A DNA stretch of 64,000 nt, from NCBI RefSeq assembly GCF_012223425.1, contig NZ_CP038799.1:4448249-4512248 (forward strand), written 5' to 3'. Below the pieces are notes generated by a model. That model searched no databases. It saw nothing but the letters and a program-made list of their open reading frames with translations, and was not told where the DNA came from. This document shows positions 39,072 through 50,730 of the stretch, one piece after another; the stretch's first letter is position 1, and every line of letters begins with the position of its first letter. The translations under genes were made by a program, and so were the position numbers. The stretch is from Mycolicibacterium frederiksbergense. GTDB lineage: Bacteria > Actinomycetota > Actinomycetes > Mycobacteriales > Mycobacteriaceae.

Positions 39072-40540
39072 ATGAGCAAGGTGCCGTTGGATGCGGCGGG
39101 GCTGCCCAGAAACTGAACGGCGTCGACACATTGCTGCACCGCGGGGAGGCCAATCCCCGCACCCGGTCGGGCATCATGGGCGTCGAACTGCTTGACACCA
39201 CCCCCGATTGGGAGCGGTTTCGCGCCGTGTTCGAGCAGGCGTCGCGCAAGGTGCTGCGGTTACGCCAGAAGGTCGTGATGCCGACGCTGCCCACGGCCTC
39301 GCCGCGCTGGGTGGTCGACCCCGACTTCAACCTCGACTTCCACGTGCGGCGGGCGCGGGTCCCGGAACCGGGCACCCTGCGCCAGGTGCTCGATCTGGCC
39401 GAGATCGCGCTGCAGTCCCCGATGGACATCACCCGGCCGCTGTGGAGTGCCACCCTCGTCGAAGGGCTGGCCGACGGTCGGGCCGCCACCATCCTGCACC
39501 TGAGCCATGCCGTCGCCGACGGGGTCGGCACGGTCGAGATGTTCGCCCACATCTACAACCTGGAACGCGATGTCGAGGTCGGTGAGCTTGCACCCCTGCC
39601 GATTCCGCAGGATCTGTCGGCCAATGACCTGATGCGGATGGGCATCAACCGGCTGCCCATGAAGATCACCAACAGCATGCTGGGCCTGCTCGGCGGTGCG
39701 GTGCACGCGGTCACCAACGTGGTGCGTGATCCGGCCGCCGCGGTCAGCGGCGTCGTGGACTATGCGTTGTCGACCACCCGGGTGTCCCGGCCGGTCGCCG
39801 ATCACTCGCCGCTGCTGCGCCGCCGCAGCCTCACCTCGCGCAGCGAGGCCATCGACATCGTGTTCGCCGACCTGCACAAGGCCGCCAAGGCCGCGGGCGG
39901 ATCCATCAACGACGTCTACCTGGCCGGGCTGTGCGGCGCGCTGCGGTACTACCACGAGGCCCTCGGGATGCCGATCGACACCTTGCCGATGGCCGTCCCG
40001 GTGAATCTGCGCTCCGATGACGACCCGGCCGGCGGAAACCGTTTTGCCGGCATCAATCTCGCCGCGCCCATCGGCATCGCCGATCCGGAGCGCCGGATCA
40101 AGGCGATCCGCTCGCAGATGACCAGCAAGCGCGAGGAACGCGCCATCGACATGGTCGGCACGATCGCGCCGATCGCCAGCTTCCTGCCCGACGCCGTCCT
40201 GGAATCGGCGGCCAGTTCGGTGGTCAACTCCGATGTGCAGGCCAGCAATGTTCCAGTCTACCCCGGGGACACCTTCATCGCCGGGGCAAAGGTGCTGCGG
40301 CACTACGGACTCGGGCCGCTGCCGGGAGTGGCGATGATGACGGTGCTGGTATCGCGCGGCGGTTACGTCACCGTCACCACCCGCTACGACCGGGCCGCCT
40401 TCGTCGACGACGCACTGTGGGCGCGGTGCCTGCTGCGGGGCTTCGACGAGATTCTGGCACTCGGCGGGGAAGGCCGGACCGTGCCGGCCTCCTTCGCCGA
40501 CCCCGAAACCTCTTCGTCGAATGGGAGTGCTGCGCAATGA
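39072..40540 (+). CDS. WS/DGAT-like wax ester synthase family protein, frameshifted near its start
   Basis: A WS/DGAT-superfamily acyltransferase (place of Rv2484c). The main frame runs 39131-40540 and shows HLSHAVADGVG (the HHxxxDG catalytic motif with the first His as Ser), PLWSATLVEGLADGR and DVQASNVPVYP. The likely true start is ATG 39072 with AGGAGGA upstream (MSKVPLDAAG). It leads into the main frame (AAQKLNGVDTLLHRGE) only if one base is added at the G4 run 39098-39101; as written it stops after 14 codons. TTG 39131 would give a protein lacking about 20 residues. It is followed by plsC with an ATGA overlap. Probably acts on acyl-CoA in lipid storage or wall lipid. Confidence 0.75.
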
Positions 40541-42057
40541 GTTCGGCGGACGGACAATCAGGCGGCTCGAAGATCATGCGGCTGCCCGGCACCGTGGCCG
40601 AGATCGAGGCGAGCCCAGAGGGGCCCCAGGTGGGCGCCTTCTTCGATCTGGACGGCACCCTGGTCGCCGGATTCACCGGCGTGCTCATGACGCGGGATCA
40701 GTTGCGGCGCGGCCAGATGAGCGTCGGCGAGTTCATCGGCATGGTGCAGGCCGGTGTCAACCATCAGCTGGGCCGCTCAGAGTTCGAGGACCTCATCGGC
40801 AAGGGTGCGCGCATGCTGCACGGGAACTCGATGAGCGATCTCGACGAACTCGGTGAGCGGTTGTTCATCCAGCATGTCCGCGACCGCATCTACCCGGAGA
40901 TGCGGGCCATGGTGCGCGCGCACCAGGCCCGCGGCCACACCGTCGTGCTCAGCTCCTCGGCGCTGACGGTGCAGGTGGAACCGGTCGCCCGGTTCCTGGG
41001 CATCGACAAGGTGCTGAGCAACAAGTTCAAGGTCGACGATCACGGACTGATCACCGGCGAGGTCGAGGAGCCGGTCATCTGGGGTCCGGGCAAAGCCCAT
41101 GCCGTACAGAAGTTCTCGGCGGCCAACGGTGTTGATCTGAGCAAGAGCTACTTCTACGCCGACGGCGACGAGGACGTCGCGTTGATGTATCTGGTCGGCA
41201 ACCCGCGGCCCACCAACCCGGCCGGGAAGCTGGCGTCGGTGGCGCAGAAACGGGGCTGGCCGATCCTGAAGTTCAGCAGCCGCAGCGGCAGCAGCCCGGT
41301 GTCCCAGCTGCGCACCCTGGCCAGCCTGGCGACCATCCCGACGGTCGCGGCGGGTGCCATCGGGCTGGGGCTGCTCACCCGCAACAAACGGGTGGGCGTC
41401 AACTTCTTCACCTCCAACTGGAGCAGGCTGCTGATGCTGACCACCGGCATCGAGCTCAACGTGCTGGGCGAGGAGAACCTGACCGCGCAGCGCCCGGCGG
41501 TGTTCATCTTCAACCACCGCAACCAGGCCGACCCGATGATCGCCGGCCGGCTCGTCAACGTCGACTTCACCGGGGTGGGTAAGAAGGAGCTGGAACGCAA
41601 CCCGTTGATGGGTCCGCTCGGCAAGGTGATGGACGCGGCCTTCATTGACCGCGACGACACCCAGTCGGCCGTCGAAGGACTGCGCAAGGTGGAAGAGCTT
41701 GCCCGCAAGGGTCTTTCCATCCTGATCGCTCCCGAGGGCACCCGGCTGGACACCACCGAGGTCGGCCCGTTCAAGAAGGGGCCGTTCCGCATCGCGATGG
41801 CGGCGGGCATCCCCATCGTGCCGATCGTGATCCGCAACGCCGAGGTCATCGCGGCCCGCGATTCCAGCACCTTCAACGCGGGCAAGGTCGATGTCGCGGT
41901 GTACCCGCCGATCCCCACCGACGACTGGACCCACGACAACCTGGCCGACCGCATCGCCGAGGTGCGCCGGCTCTACCTGGACACCCTGCTGGACTGGCCG
42001 CGTGAGTCGCTGCCCGATGCCGCTGTCTACCAACGTATGCGGGGAGAAGAAGCGTGA
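40537..42057 (+). CDS. plsC: Bifunctional HAD phosphatase / 1-acylglycerol-3-phosphate acyltransferase PlsC
   Basis: A 506-residue protein (Rv2483c type). The N-terminal HAD domain (about 25-245) has AFFDLDGTLVAGF, LSSSALTVQVEPVA and YADGDEDVALM. The C-terminal acyltransferase domain (about 285-500) has FIFNHRNQADPMIAG (block I, here NHRNQAD for HxxxxD) and LIAPEGTR (block III). It should acylate lysophosphatidate after PlsB2, perhaps also removing phosphate from an intermediate. The ATG overlaps the WS/DGAT stop, and its stop overlaps the plsB2 start by 4 bases (GTGA). Confidence 0.9.
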   Translation: MSSADGQSGGSKIMRLPGTVAEIEASPEGPQVGAFFDLDGTLVAGFTGVLMTRDQLRRGQMSVGEFIGMVQAGVNHQLGRSEFEDLIGKGARMLHGNSMSDLDELGERLFIQHVRDRIYPEMRAMVRAHQARGHTVVLSSSALTVQVEPVARFLGIDKVLSNKFKVDDHGLITGEVEEPVIWGPGKAHAVQKFSAANGVDLSKSYFYADGDEDVALMYLVGNPRPTNPAGKLASVAQKRGWPILKFSSRSGSSPVSQLRTLASLATIPTVAAGAIGLGLLTRNKRVGVNFFTSNWSRLLMLTTGIELNVLGEENLTAQRPAVFIFNHRNQADPMIAGRLVNVDFTGVGKKELERNPLMGPLGKVMDAAFIDRDDTQSAVEGLRKVEELARKGLSILIAPEGTRLDTTEVGPFKKGPFRIAMAAGIPIVPIVIRNAEVIAARDSSTFNAGKVDVAVYPPIPTDDWTHDNLADRIAEVRRLYLDTLLDWPRESLPDAAVYQRMRGEEA

Positions 42058-44397
42058 AGCAGGTTGTCGAGGACTTCGCCAGTTTCAGCCCGACCGGCGA
42101 CACCCTCGTGCTGGCCGCGGTGGCCTCGCCGGCCGAACAGGAAATGCTCGACGACTGGCTGCGCCAGCAGCGCCGGGACCGGCCCGAGGCCCGCGTCGAG
42201 GTGCTGCTGCTGCCGACGCATTCCGATGACCCGCCGGCCACCGTGATGGCGCGGCTGGTGGAACTGCTCTCGGCCGACCCCGATCGGTCGGTGGTGCCGG
42301 TCCGGGTCTTCTGGGTGCCCGGCGGTCTGCCCACGCGGTCCAAGGTGGTCTCGCTGATCTCCGGCCGCGACACCTACCGGCCGCCCGAGCTGCTGCAGCG
42401 GCGCATCCTGCGCAAGGATCCCGCGCGCGCCCGGGTGGTGGCCGGTGAACCCGCGAAGGTGTCCGAGCTGCGCCAGCAGTGGAGTGACACGACCGTTGCC
42501 GAAAACCCCAGGGAGTTCGCCCGTTTCGTGATCCGACGGGCGATCCTGGCGATCGAACGGGTAGAACTGCGGCTGCTGGGGCCCGAATACAAGTCACCGC
42601 GTCTGGTCAAGCCCGAGATGCTGGCCTCGGCGCGGTTCCGTGAGGGCCTGGAGAAGATCCCGGGTGCCACGGTCGACAAGGCCGGCGAGATGCTCGACGA
42701 GCTGTCCACCGGGTGGAGTCGCTTCTCCGTGGACCTCATCCCGACGCTGGGCCGGGCCATCTTCAGCCGCGGCTTCGATCCCAGGATCGACTACGACAGC
42801 ACCGAGATCGAAGCGATGCGACACAGCCTCGAGACCCACCCGGCGGTGCTGCTGTTCTCGCACCGGTCCTACCTCGACGGCGTCATCGTCCCGGTCGCCA
42901 TGCAGGAGAACAGGCTTCCGCCGGTGCACACCTTCGCCGGAATCAACCTGTCCTTCGGTTTCATGGGACCGATCATGCGGCACTCCGGCGTGATCTTCCT
43001 GCGCCGCAAGCTCGACGATCCGCTGTACAAGTATGTGCTGCGTCAGTACGTCGGGTACATCGTGGAGAAGCGCTTCAACCTGAACTGGTCCATCGAGGGC
43101 ACGCGGTCCCGCACCGGAAAGATGTTGCCGCCCAAGCTCGGACTGTTGTCCTATGTCGCCGACGCCTATCTCGACGGGCGCAGCGAGGACATCCTGCTGC
43201 AGCCGGTGTCGATCAGCTTCGACCAGCTGCACGAGACCGCCGAGTACGCCGAGTACGCCCGCGGCGGGGAGAAGACCCCGGAAAGCCTGGCCTGGCTGTA
43301 CAGCTTCATCAAGGCGCAGGGCGAACGCAACTACGGCAAGATCTACGTCCGCTTCCCCGAAGCGGTGTCCATGCGCCAGTACCTGGGCGAACCCAACGGT
43401 CCCATCGCCCAGGACGAGGACACCAAACGGCTGGCCATGCAGAAGATGGCCTTCGAGGTGGCGTGGCGCATCGTGCGGGTCACCCCGGTCAATGCGACGG
43501 GACTGGTGTCGGCGTTGTTGCTCACCGCCCGGGGCATGGCACTCACGGTCGGGCAGCTGCACCACACTTTCCAGGACGCACTGGATTATCTTGAGCGCAA
43601 AGAGATTCCGATGACCAACAGTGTGCTGCGGCTGCGTACGCCCGAGGGTGTGGGCGCGGCGGTGGATGCACTCTCGGGTGGTCACCCGGTGACCCGGGTG
43701 GACGGCGGCCGCGAGCCGGTGTGGCGGATCGCCAGAGACGACGAACACGAAGCCGCGTTCTACCGGAACTCGGTCATCTACGCGTTCCTGGAAACCTCAC
43801 TCATCGAGCTGGCGCTCGCGCATGCCGCGCGCGCCGAGTCGGACTGGCTCGAGGTGTTCTGGACCCAGGTGATCCGTCTGCGCGATCTGCTGAAGTTCGA
43901 GTTCTATTTCGCCGACTCGGCCACCTTCCGGGAGAACATCACCACGGAGATGTCCTGGGTGCCGGACTGGGAGGAGAAAATCGCCTCCGGCCCGACGGCA
44001 TCGACGCCGTCCTGCAGACCAAGCGGCCCTGCTCGGTTCGGCGATGCTGCGGCCGTTCTTCGAGGCCTACAGAATCGTGGCCGATGTGCTGCGTGATGCC
44101 GCGGCGGAGATCCCGGAGGCGGAGCTGACCAAGCTGGCGCTCGGGGTCGGCCGTCAGTATGTGGCCCAGGCCAAGGTGCGTAGCGCCGAGTCGGTATCGG
44201 CGCTGCTGTTCACCACCGCGCGCCAGGTGGCCGCCGATCAGGGGCTGCTACGCCGCGCCGATGATCTGTCGGCGCGGCGGACGGCGTTTCTGACCGAGAT
44301 GCGCGGCATCCTTGCCGACATGGACACGGTCGAAGTCGCCTCCCGCGAGCAGTTCCTTGCGCGTGAGCGGGCCTCACGCCAGTCCGCGGGTCGCTGA
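42054..44397 (+). pseudogene. plsB2: Glycerol-3-phosphate acyltransferase PlsB2, interrupted by two 1-base deletions
   Basis: The first frame (42054 to about 43991) covers PlsB with FSHRSYLDGVIVPVAM (HxxxxD), GPIMRHSGVIFLRRK, SIEGTRSRTGKMLPPKLG and RVTPVNATGLVSALLL. It then goes wrong after WVPDWEEKIASGP. The family sequence resumes in a second frame (DGIDAVLQTKRP, 43994-44028) and, after another shift, in a third (LLGSAMLRPFFEAYRIVADVL, 44029-44397). So one base is missing near 43991-43994 and one near 44027-44029, both in C/G runs. The product should be about 780 residues. Since glycerolipid synthesis needs this step unless a paralogue exists, sequencing error is at least as likely as real loss. 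The GTG start is on the plsC stop. Confidence 0.8.
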
Positions 44398-44420
44398 GCG
44401 CGCCACTTACCCTTGACGGC

Positions 44421-46418
44421 ATGACGATCGTCGCGCCACCCGTGCGCATCAGCGCCGTGTGGCCGATTCTCTGGGGCGTCGCGCTGCTGGCCGGCGCGGT
44501 GGCCGCCGGAATCGGCGGGCTGTCCATCGTGGACGCGCTGGCCGCGACGGGGCTGCCCGACCCGGGCCCGGCCACCACCTACGGGCTGCCGTTCGTGCGT
44601 GCGGTGGGCGAGATCGCCGCGGCCATCGCCGTCGGCTCGTTCCTGATGGCCGCCTTCCTGGTGCCACCTCAGCGCAGCGGCGTGCTCGATGTCGGCGGCT
44701 ACCGGGCGCTGCGCACCGGCACCATCGCCGCCGGGGTGTGGACCGTGTGTGCGGTGCTGCTGGTGCCGCTGACGGTCTCCGATATCACCGGTGCACCGTT
44801 GACCAGCCGGCTCAGCCCCATCGACGTCTGGACGGTCGCCAGCATGGTGGAGACCGCGGGTACCTGGCGCTGGACGGCCCTGCTGGCCGGGATCGTCACC
44901 CTGGTCAGCATCCCGGTGCTGCGCTGGGCCTGGACCCCGGCGCTGCTGGCCGGATCGCTGGTCACGCTGCTGCCGCTGGCACTCAGCGGGCATTCGTCCT
45001 CCGGTGGGGCCCACGACGTGGCGACCAACAGCCTGCTCATCCACCTGGTCGCCGGGGTGGTGTGGGCCGGCGGCCTGATGGCGCTGTGGGCGCTCGCGGT
45101 GCGCGGCGGCGAGCATCTCGACGTGGCGGCACGGCGGTTCTCGGCGATCGCGCTGTGGTGCTTCGCGGCGATGGCACTGTCCGGCATCGTCAATGCGCTG
45201 GTGCGGGTGCGTCCCGGCGAACTGTTCAGCACCACCTACGGCTGGCTGCTGCTCGGCAAGGCCGCAGCGCTGCTGGTGCTCGGTGTGCTCGGCCTGTTGC
45301 AGCGCCGCCGCAGCGTCCGCGCGCTGGCCGACGATCCCGTCGCCCGCCGTCCGCTGATCCAGCTGGCGCTCGTCGAATCGATGGTGTTCGGGGTGACCTT
45401 CGGTCTCGCCGTCGCCCTCGGGCGCACCCCGCCACCTCCGCTTGCCGAACTGCCGTCGATCACTGCGGTGGAGATCGGCTACGACCTGGCCGGCCCGCCC
45501 ACGTTGGCCCGCGTGCTGTTCGACTGGCGTTTCGACCTCATCTTCGGCACCGCCGCCATCGTGGCGGCCGCGATCTACATCGCCGGTGTGGTGCGGCTGC
45601 GCCGCCGCGGCGACGCCTGGCCGGTGGGCCGGACCATCGCCTGGCTGTGCGGATGCGCGACGCTGTTGTTCGCGACGTCATCCGGGGTCGGGCGCTACAT
45701 GCCCGCGATGTTCAGCATGCACATGACGGCCCACATGATGTTGTCGATGCTGGTGCCGGTGCTGCTGGTGCTGGGCGCACCGGTGACCCTGGCGCTGCGC
45801 GCGCTGCCGACGGCGGGCAAGGACCGCCCACCGGGCATGCGGGAGTGGCTGCTGGCCGCACTGCACAGCCGGGTGTCGAAGTTCTTCACCAACCCCTTGG
45901 TGGCGACCGCAATCTTCGTGGCCGGGTTCTACGGGCTGTACTTCGGCGGCATCTTCGATGCGGCCGCCGACAGCCATGGCGCGCACCTGGCGATGAATGC
46001 GCACTTCCTGCTCAGCGGCTACCTGTTCTACTGGGTGGTCATCGGGGTGGACCCGACGCCACGGCCCATCCCACCCCTGGCCAAGCTTGCGATGGTGTTC
46101 GGCTCGCTGCCGTTGCACGCGTTCTTCGGTGTGGTGCTGATGGGGACGCAGAAGGTGCTCGCCGGCGATTTCTACCGGTCCCTCGACTTGCCGTGGCACA
46201 CCGACCTGCTCGCCGATCAGCGTCTCGGCGGCGGCATCGCCTGGTCGACGGGCGAGGTCCCGCTGGTGCTGGTGATGCTGGCGCTGCTCATCCAGTGGCG
46301 CCGCAGCGACAACCGCACCGCCAAACGGCTGGACCGGGCCGCCGACCGCGACGAGGACGCCGAACTGGCCGCCTACAACAACATGCTGGCGAAACTGTCC
46401 AAGCTCGAAGACCGCTAG
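44421..46418 (+). CDS. CopD/CtaG-type integral membrane protein (Rv0102-like)
   Basis: A 665-residue polytopic membrane protein. The N-terminal half (about 1-310) has CopD-like copper-transport segments (HSSSGGAHDVATNSLLIHLVAGVVWAGGL). The C-terminal half has the CtaG_Cox11/caa3-assembly domain: RYMPAMFSMHMTAHMMLSMLVPVLLVLGAPVTL, GIFDAAADSHGAHLAMNAHFLLSGYLFYWVVIGVDPTPRP. His and Met residues in these helices suggest copper handling for cytochrome oxidase. The ATG follows the plsB2 end by 23 bases; it overlaps the kinase stop by 4 bases at the 3' end. Confidence 0.85.
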   Translation: MTIVAPPVRISAVWPILWGVALLAGAVAAGIGGLSIVDALAATGLPDPGPATTYGLPFVRAVGEIAAAIAVGSFLMAAFLVPPQRSGVLDVGGYRALRTGTIAAGVWTVCAVLLVPLTVSDITGAPLTSRLSPIDVWTVASMVETAGTWRWTALLAGIVTLVSIPVLRWAWTPALLAGSLVTLLPLALSGHSSSGGAHDVATNSLLIHLVAGVVWAGGLMALWALAVRGGEHLDVAARRFSAIALWCFAAMALSGIVNALVRVRPGELFSTTYGWLLLGKAAALLVLGVLGLLQRRRSVRALADDPVARRPLIQLALVESMVFGVTFGLAVALGRTPPPPLAELPSITAVEIGYDLAGPPTLARVLFDWRFDLIFGTAAIVAAAIYIAGVVRLRRRGDAWPVGRTIAWLCGCATLLFATSSGVGRYMPAMFSMHMTAHMMLSMLVPVLLVLGAPVTLALRALPTAGKDRPPGMREWLLAALHSRVSKFFTNPLVATAIFVAGFYGLYFGGIFDAAADSHGAHLAMNAHFLLSGYLFYWVVIGVDPTPRPIPPLAKLAMVFGSLPLHAFFGVVLMGTQKVLAGDFYRSLDLPWHTDLLADQRLGGGIAWSTGEVPLVLVMLALLIQWRRSDNRTAKRLDRAADRDEDAELAAYNNMLAKLSKLEDR

Positions 46419-48259
46419 CTGCCGTAGTTCACCGTGATGGTGCCGTCCCGGTTCACGCCGGTGCCGGGCGCCGGGACCTGCTGCACCACCTTGGCGCGCC
46501 GGTCGCCTCCGGCGTCCATATCGGGCCCCTTCAGGAACTGGCCGTTGAAGCCCAGCGCGTTCAGCTGTGCCAGCGCGTCGGCGTAGAGCAGCCCCCGTAG
46601 GTCGGGCATGGAGAACTGGTTGCCCCGGGAGACCTTCAGGGTGATCGGGGCATCCGAGGCCACCGAAGCACCGGCCGGCGGGTCGGTGGCGGCCACCTGG
46701 CCGGGCGGCAGTGTGCCGTCGGCGTCGGCCTGCAGGATGGTGGTGAAACCGGCGGTGTCGAGGTTGCGGATGGCCTGATCCACCGTCTGGCCGACCACAT
46801 CGGGCACCGTCCGCGCCGACGGTCCCGAACCGACGAGGATGGCGATCTCGTTGCTGGTGGCGGTGTCCTGCTGAGCCGCCGGAACCGTCCCGATGACCCG
46901 GTCGAGTTCCTCGCTGGTCGACGCCTGCGGCATCCGGCGCACATTGTCGAAACCGGCATCGGCGAGGGTTTTCACCGCCTCGTCGTAGGACAGTCGGGAG
47001 ACATCCGGGATGCGGCGCTGCTCGGGCCCGGTCGACACGTTGACGGTGATGTCACCACCTGAGGAGACGGAGCCACCGGCGGCCGGGTCGGTGCCGATCA
47101 CCCGTCCCGCTTCGACCGATCCGTCGGGTGTGGCGTCCACCACGGGGGTCAGGCCGCTGTCCTGGAGTTGGTTCAGTGCCTCCTGCTGGGTCAGCCCCTG
47201 GACATCGGGCACGCGCACGCGGTTCATGGCGCCCACGACGTAGACGCCGGCGATCACCAGCAGCGTGACGGCCACCAGCGCACCGGCCATCACCCAGCGC
47301 CGCGATCTCCTGGGCTGTTCCTGCACGGGGAACTGCAGGGTGTTCGGGCCCCGGGGCGGCGGGGTGTCGTCGGTGTCATGGGCTTCGGGGGCCTGTGGCG
47401 ACTGCGCCTCGGGGGTGTTGCCGCTGCCGACCCGCCGCAGATCGGCGTGCATCTCGGCCGCGCTCTGGTAGCGATTCTCGGGTTTCTTGGCCAGCGCCTT
47501 GAGGACCACGGCATCGAGGTCTCCGGAGATGCCGCTGTGCCGCTGTGACGGTGGGACCGGCCGCTCCCGGACATGCTGATAGGCCACCGACAGCGGCGTG
47601 TCCCCGGTGAAAAGCGCTTGGCCGGTCAACATTTCGTACAGCACGCAGCCCAGCGAGTACACATCGGTGCGGGCGTCGACCTGCTGGCCACGGGCCTGCT
47701 CGGGGGAGAAGTACTGTGCGGTGCCGACCACCGCGGAGGTCGCGGTGAGCCGGTCCCCGGTGGTCGCGTTCATGGAGCGCGCGATGCCGAAATCCATCAC
47801 CTTCACCGCGCCGGTCGGGGTGATCATGATGTTGGCGGGCTTGATGTCGCGGTGCACGATGCCACGGCTGTGGCTGAACTCCAGCGCCGTGCACACATCG
47901 GCGATGATGGAGATCGCCCGACGCGGGGGCATCGGTCCGTGGCGCTGGATCAGCTTTCCGACGGTGTGACCGTCGACGTACTCCATCACCAGGAACGGCA
48001 GATTGCCCCCGGCTGTCTGCGCCTCACCGGTGTCGTACACCGCCACGATGGACGGGTGGTTCAGCGATGCGGTGTGCTTGGCCTCCCGGCGGAACCGCTG
48101 ATAGAAATTCGGGTCCCGGGCCAGGTCGGCGCGCAAGATCTTGATCGCCACATCGCGGTGCAGCCGCACATCGCGCGCCTTGTGCACCTCCGACATGCCA
48201 CCGAAACCCAGGATTTCGCCCAGCTCGTAGCGGTCGGTCAGCTGCTGCGGCACGGTCAT
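46415..48259 (-). CDS. PknB-like Ser/Thr protein kinase with four PASTA domains
   Basis: A 614-residue receptor kinase. Kinase domain (about 10-275): glycine loop GFGGMSEVHKARD, Lys40 in VAIKIL, catalytic HRDIKPAN (His136-Asp138-Lys140), DFG at 156-158, activation loop TTGDRLTATSAVVGTAQY. A juxtamembrane linker, a membrane helix at about 323-345 and four PASTA repeats outside (348-614) follow; these sense muropeptides or lipid II in PknB. It is very like PknB but lies far from pknA/pbpA/rodA, whose usual cluster is not in the window, so it is probably a paralogue. ATG 48259; the open frame continues 62 codons without support. It is divergent from the ssb-like gene. Confidence 0.88.
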   Translation of the reverse strand: MTVPQQLTDRYELGEILGFGGMSEVHKARDVRLHRDVAIKILRADLARDPNFYQRFRREAKHTASLNHPSIVAVYDTGEAQTAGGNLPFLVMEYVDGHTVGKLIQRHGPMPPRRAISIIADVCTALEFSHSRGIVHRDIKPANIMITPTGAVKVMDFGIARSMNATTGDRLTATSAVVGTAQYFSPEQARGQQVDARTDVYSLGCVLYEMLTGQALFTGDTPLSVAYQHVRERPVPPSQRHSGISGDLDAVVLKALAKKPENRYQSAAEMHADLRRVGSGNTPEAQSPQAPEAHDTDDTPPPRGPNTLQFPVQEQPRRSRRWVMAGALVAVTLLVIAGVYVVGAMNRVRVPDVQGLTQQEALNQLQDSGLTPVVDATPDGSVEAGRVIGTDPAAGGSVSSGGDITVNVSTGPEQRRIPDVSRLSYDEAVKTLADAGFDNVRRMPQASTSEELDRVIGTVPAAQQDTATSNEIAILVGSGPSARTVPDVVGQTVDQAIRNLDTAGFTTILQADADGTLPPGQVAATDPPAGASVASDAPITLKVSRGNQFSMPDLRGLLYADALAQLNALGFNGQFLKGPDMDAGGDRRAKVVQQVPAPGTGVNRDGTITVNYGS

Positions 48260-48492
48260 GGCGCGCTGCCGATCACTTCGATGCCTGTACAACCCACTCG
48301 TTGATCTTCTCTCAGTGCCGACGCGGCGGGTTGCGAGACCCCGGTAAGTGCCGGTTGTGCACAATGCCCGATCCATCCACAGCCGGCGGTGCGGTGCAGC
48401 TGCCGCCGGTGGGCCTGTCGGTGTCGGTCGGGTCAATGGATGCACAGGCCGGCGACGTCGCCGGCATCCAGAAATGAGCGAAAGGCAATGCC

Positions 48493-48939
48493 ATGTTCGA
48501 GACCCCGTTCTCCGTCGTCGGCACCGTGGTCAACGACCCCATCCTGCGCCGGATCGGCGAACAGGAATTCCTCAAGTTCCGGTTGGCCAGCAACTCGCGT
48601 CGGCGCAACCCCGAGGGCAGCTGGGAAACTGCCAACTCCCTCTTTGTGACCATCAACTGCTGGGGAAAAGTTGCCCAAGGTGTGGCCGGGGTGCTGTTCA
48701 AGGGTGACCCGGTGGTCGTGGTGGGCCAGATCTACACCGACGAGTATGAGGACAAGGAGGGCAACCGCCGGTCCACCGTCGAGGTGCGCGCGGTGTCGGT
48801 GGGGCCGGATCTGACCCGATGCCGGGCGAAGCTGGACAGGGCCCGGCCTGCGGCCGACCCGGTGTCCGCCTCCGCACCCGACGGTGGTGAGGACACCGAA
48901 CACACCGACGAGCCGGGGGAGCTGTCGATCTCGGCGTAA
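48493..48939 (+). CDS. ssbB: Single-stranded DNA-binding protein paralogue SsbB (Rv2478c-like)
   Basis: A 148-residue protein with an OB fold at about 5-110: MFETPFSVVGTVVNDPILRR, SNSRRRNPEGSWETANSLFVTINCWGKVAQGV, KGDPVVVVGQIYTDEYEDKEGNRRSTVEV. An acidic tail follows (GGEDTEHTDEPGELSISA), without the DDDIPF end of the main SSB. It matches the second mycobacterial SSB (Rv2478c), thought to serve in stress or recombination. It is upstream of ettA on the same strand, 67 bp away. Confidence 0.88.
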   Translation: MFETPFSVVGTVVNDPILRRIGEQEFLKFRLASNSRRRNPEGSWETANSLFVTINCWGKVAQGVAGVLFKGDPVVVVGQIYTDEYEDKEGNRRSTVEVRAVSVGPDLTRCRAKLDRARPAADPVSASAPDGGEDTEHTDEPGELSISA

Positions 48940-49006
48940 CCGGGCCGCCCGGTCGTGCCTAGGATGGTGCCGCGAGACTTTGGCGAACGAAAGGCAAGAC
49001 GACGGC

Positions 49007-50680
<1,674 letters not shown>

Positions 50681-50730
50681 AACCTTCGGGACGCCGCGCG
50701 TGACGGCGGTGTTTCACTAAGGTTGCAGGC

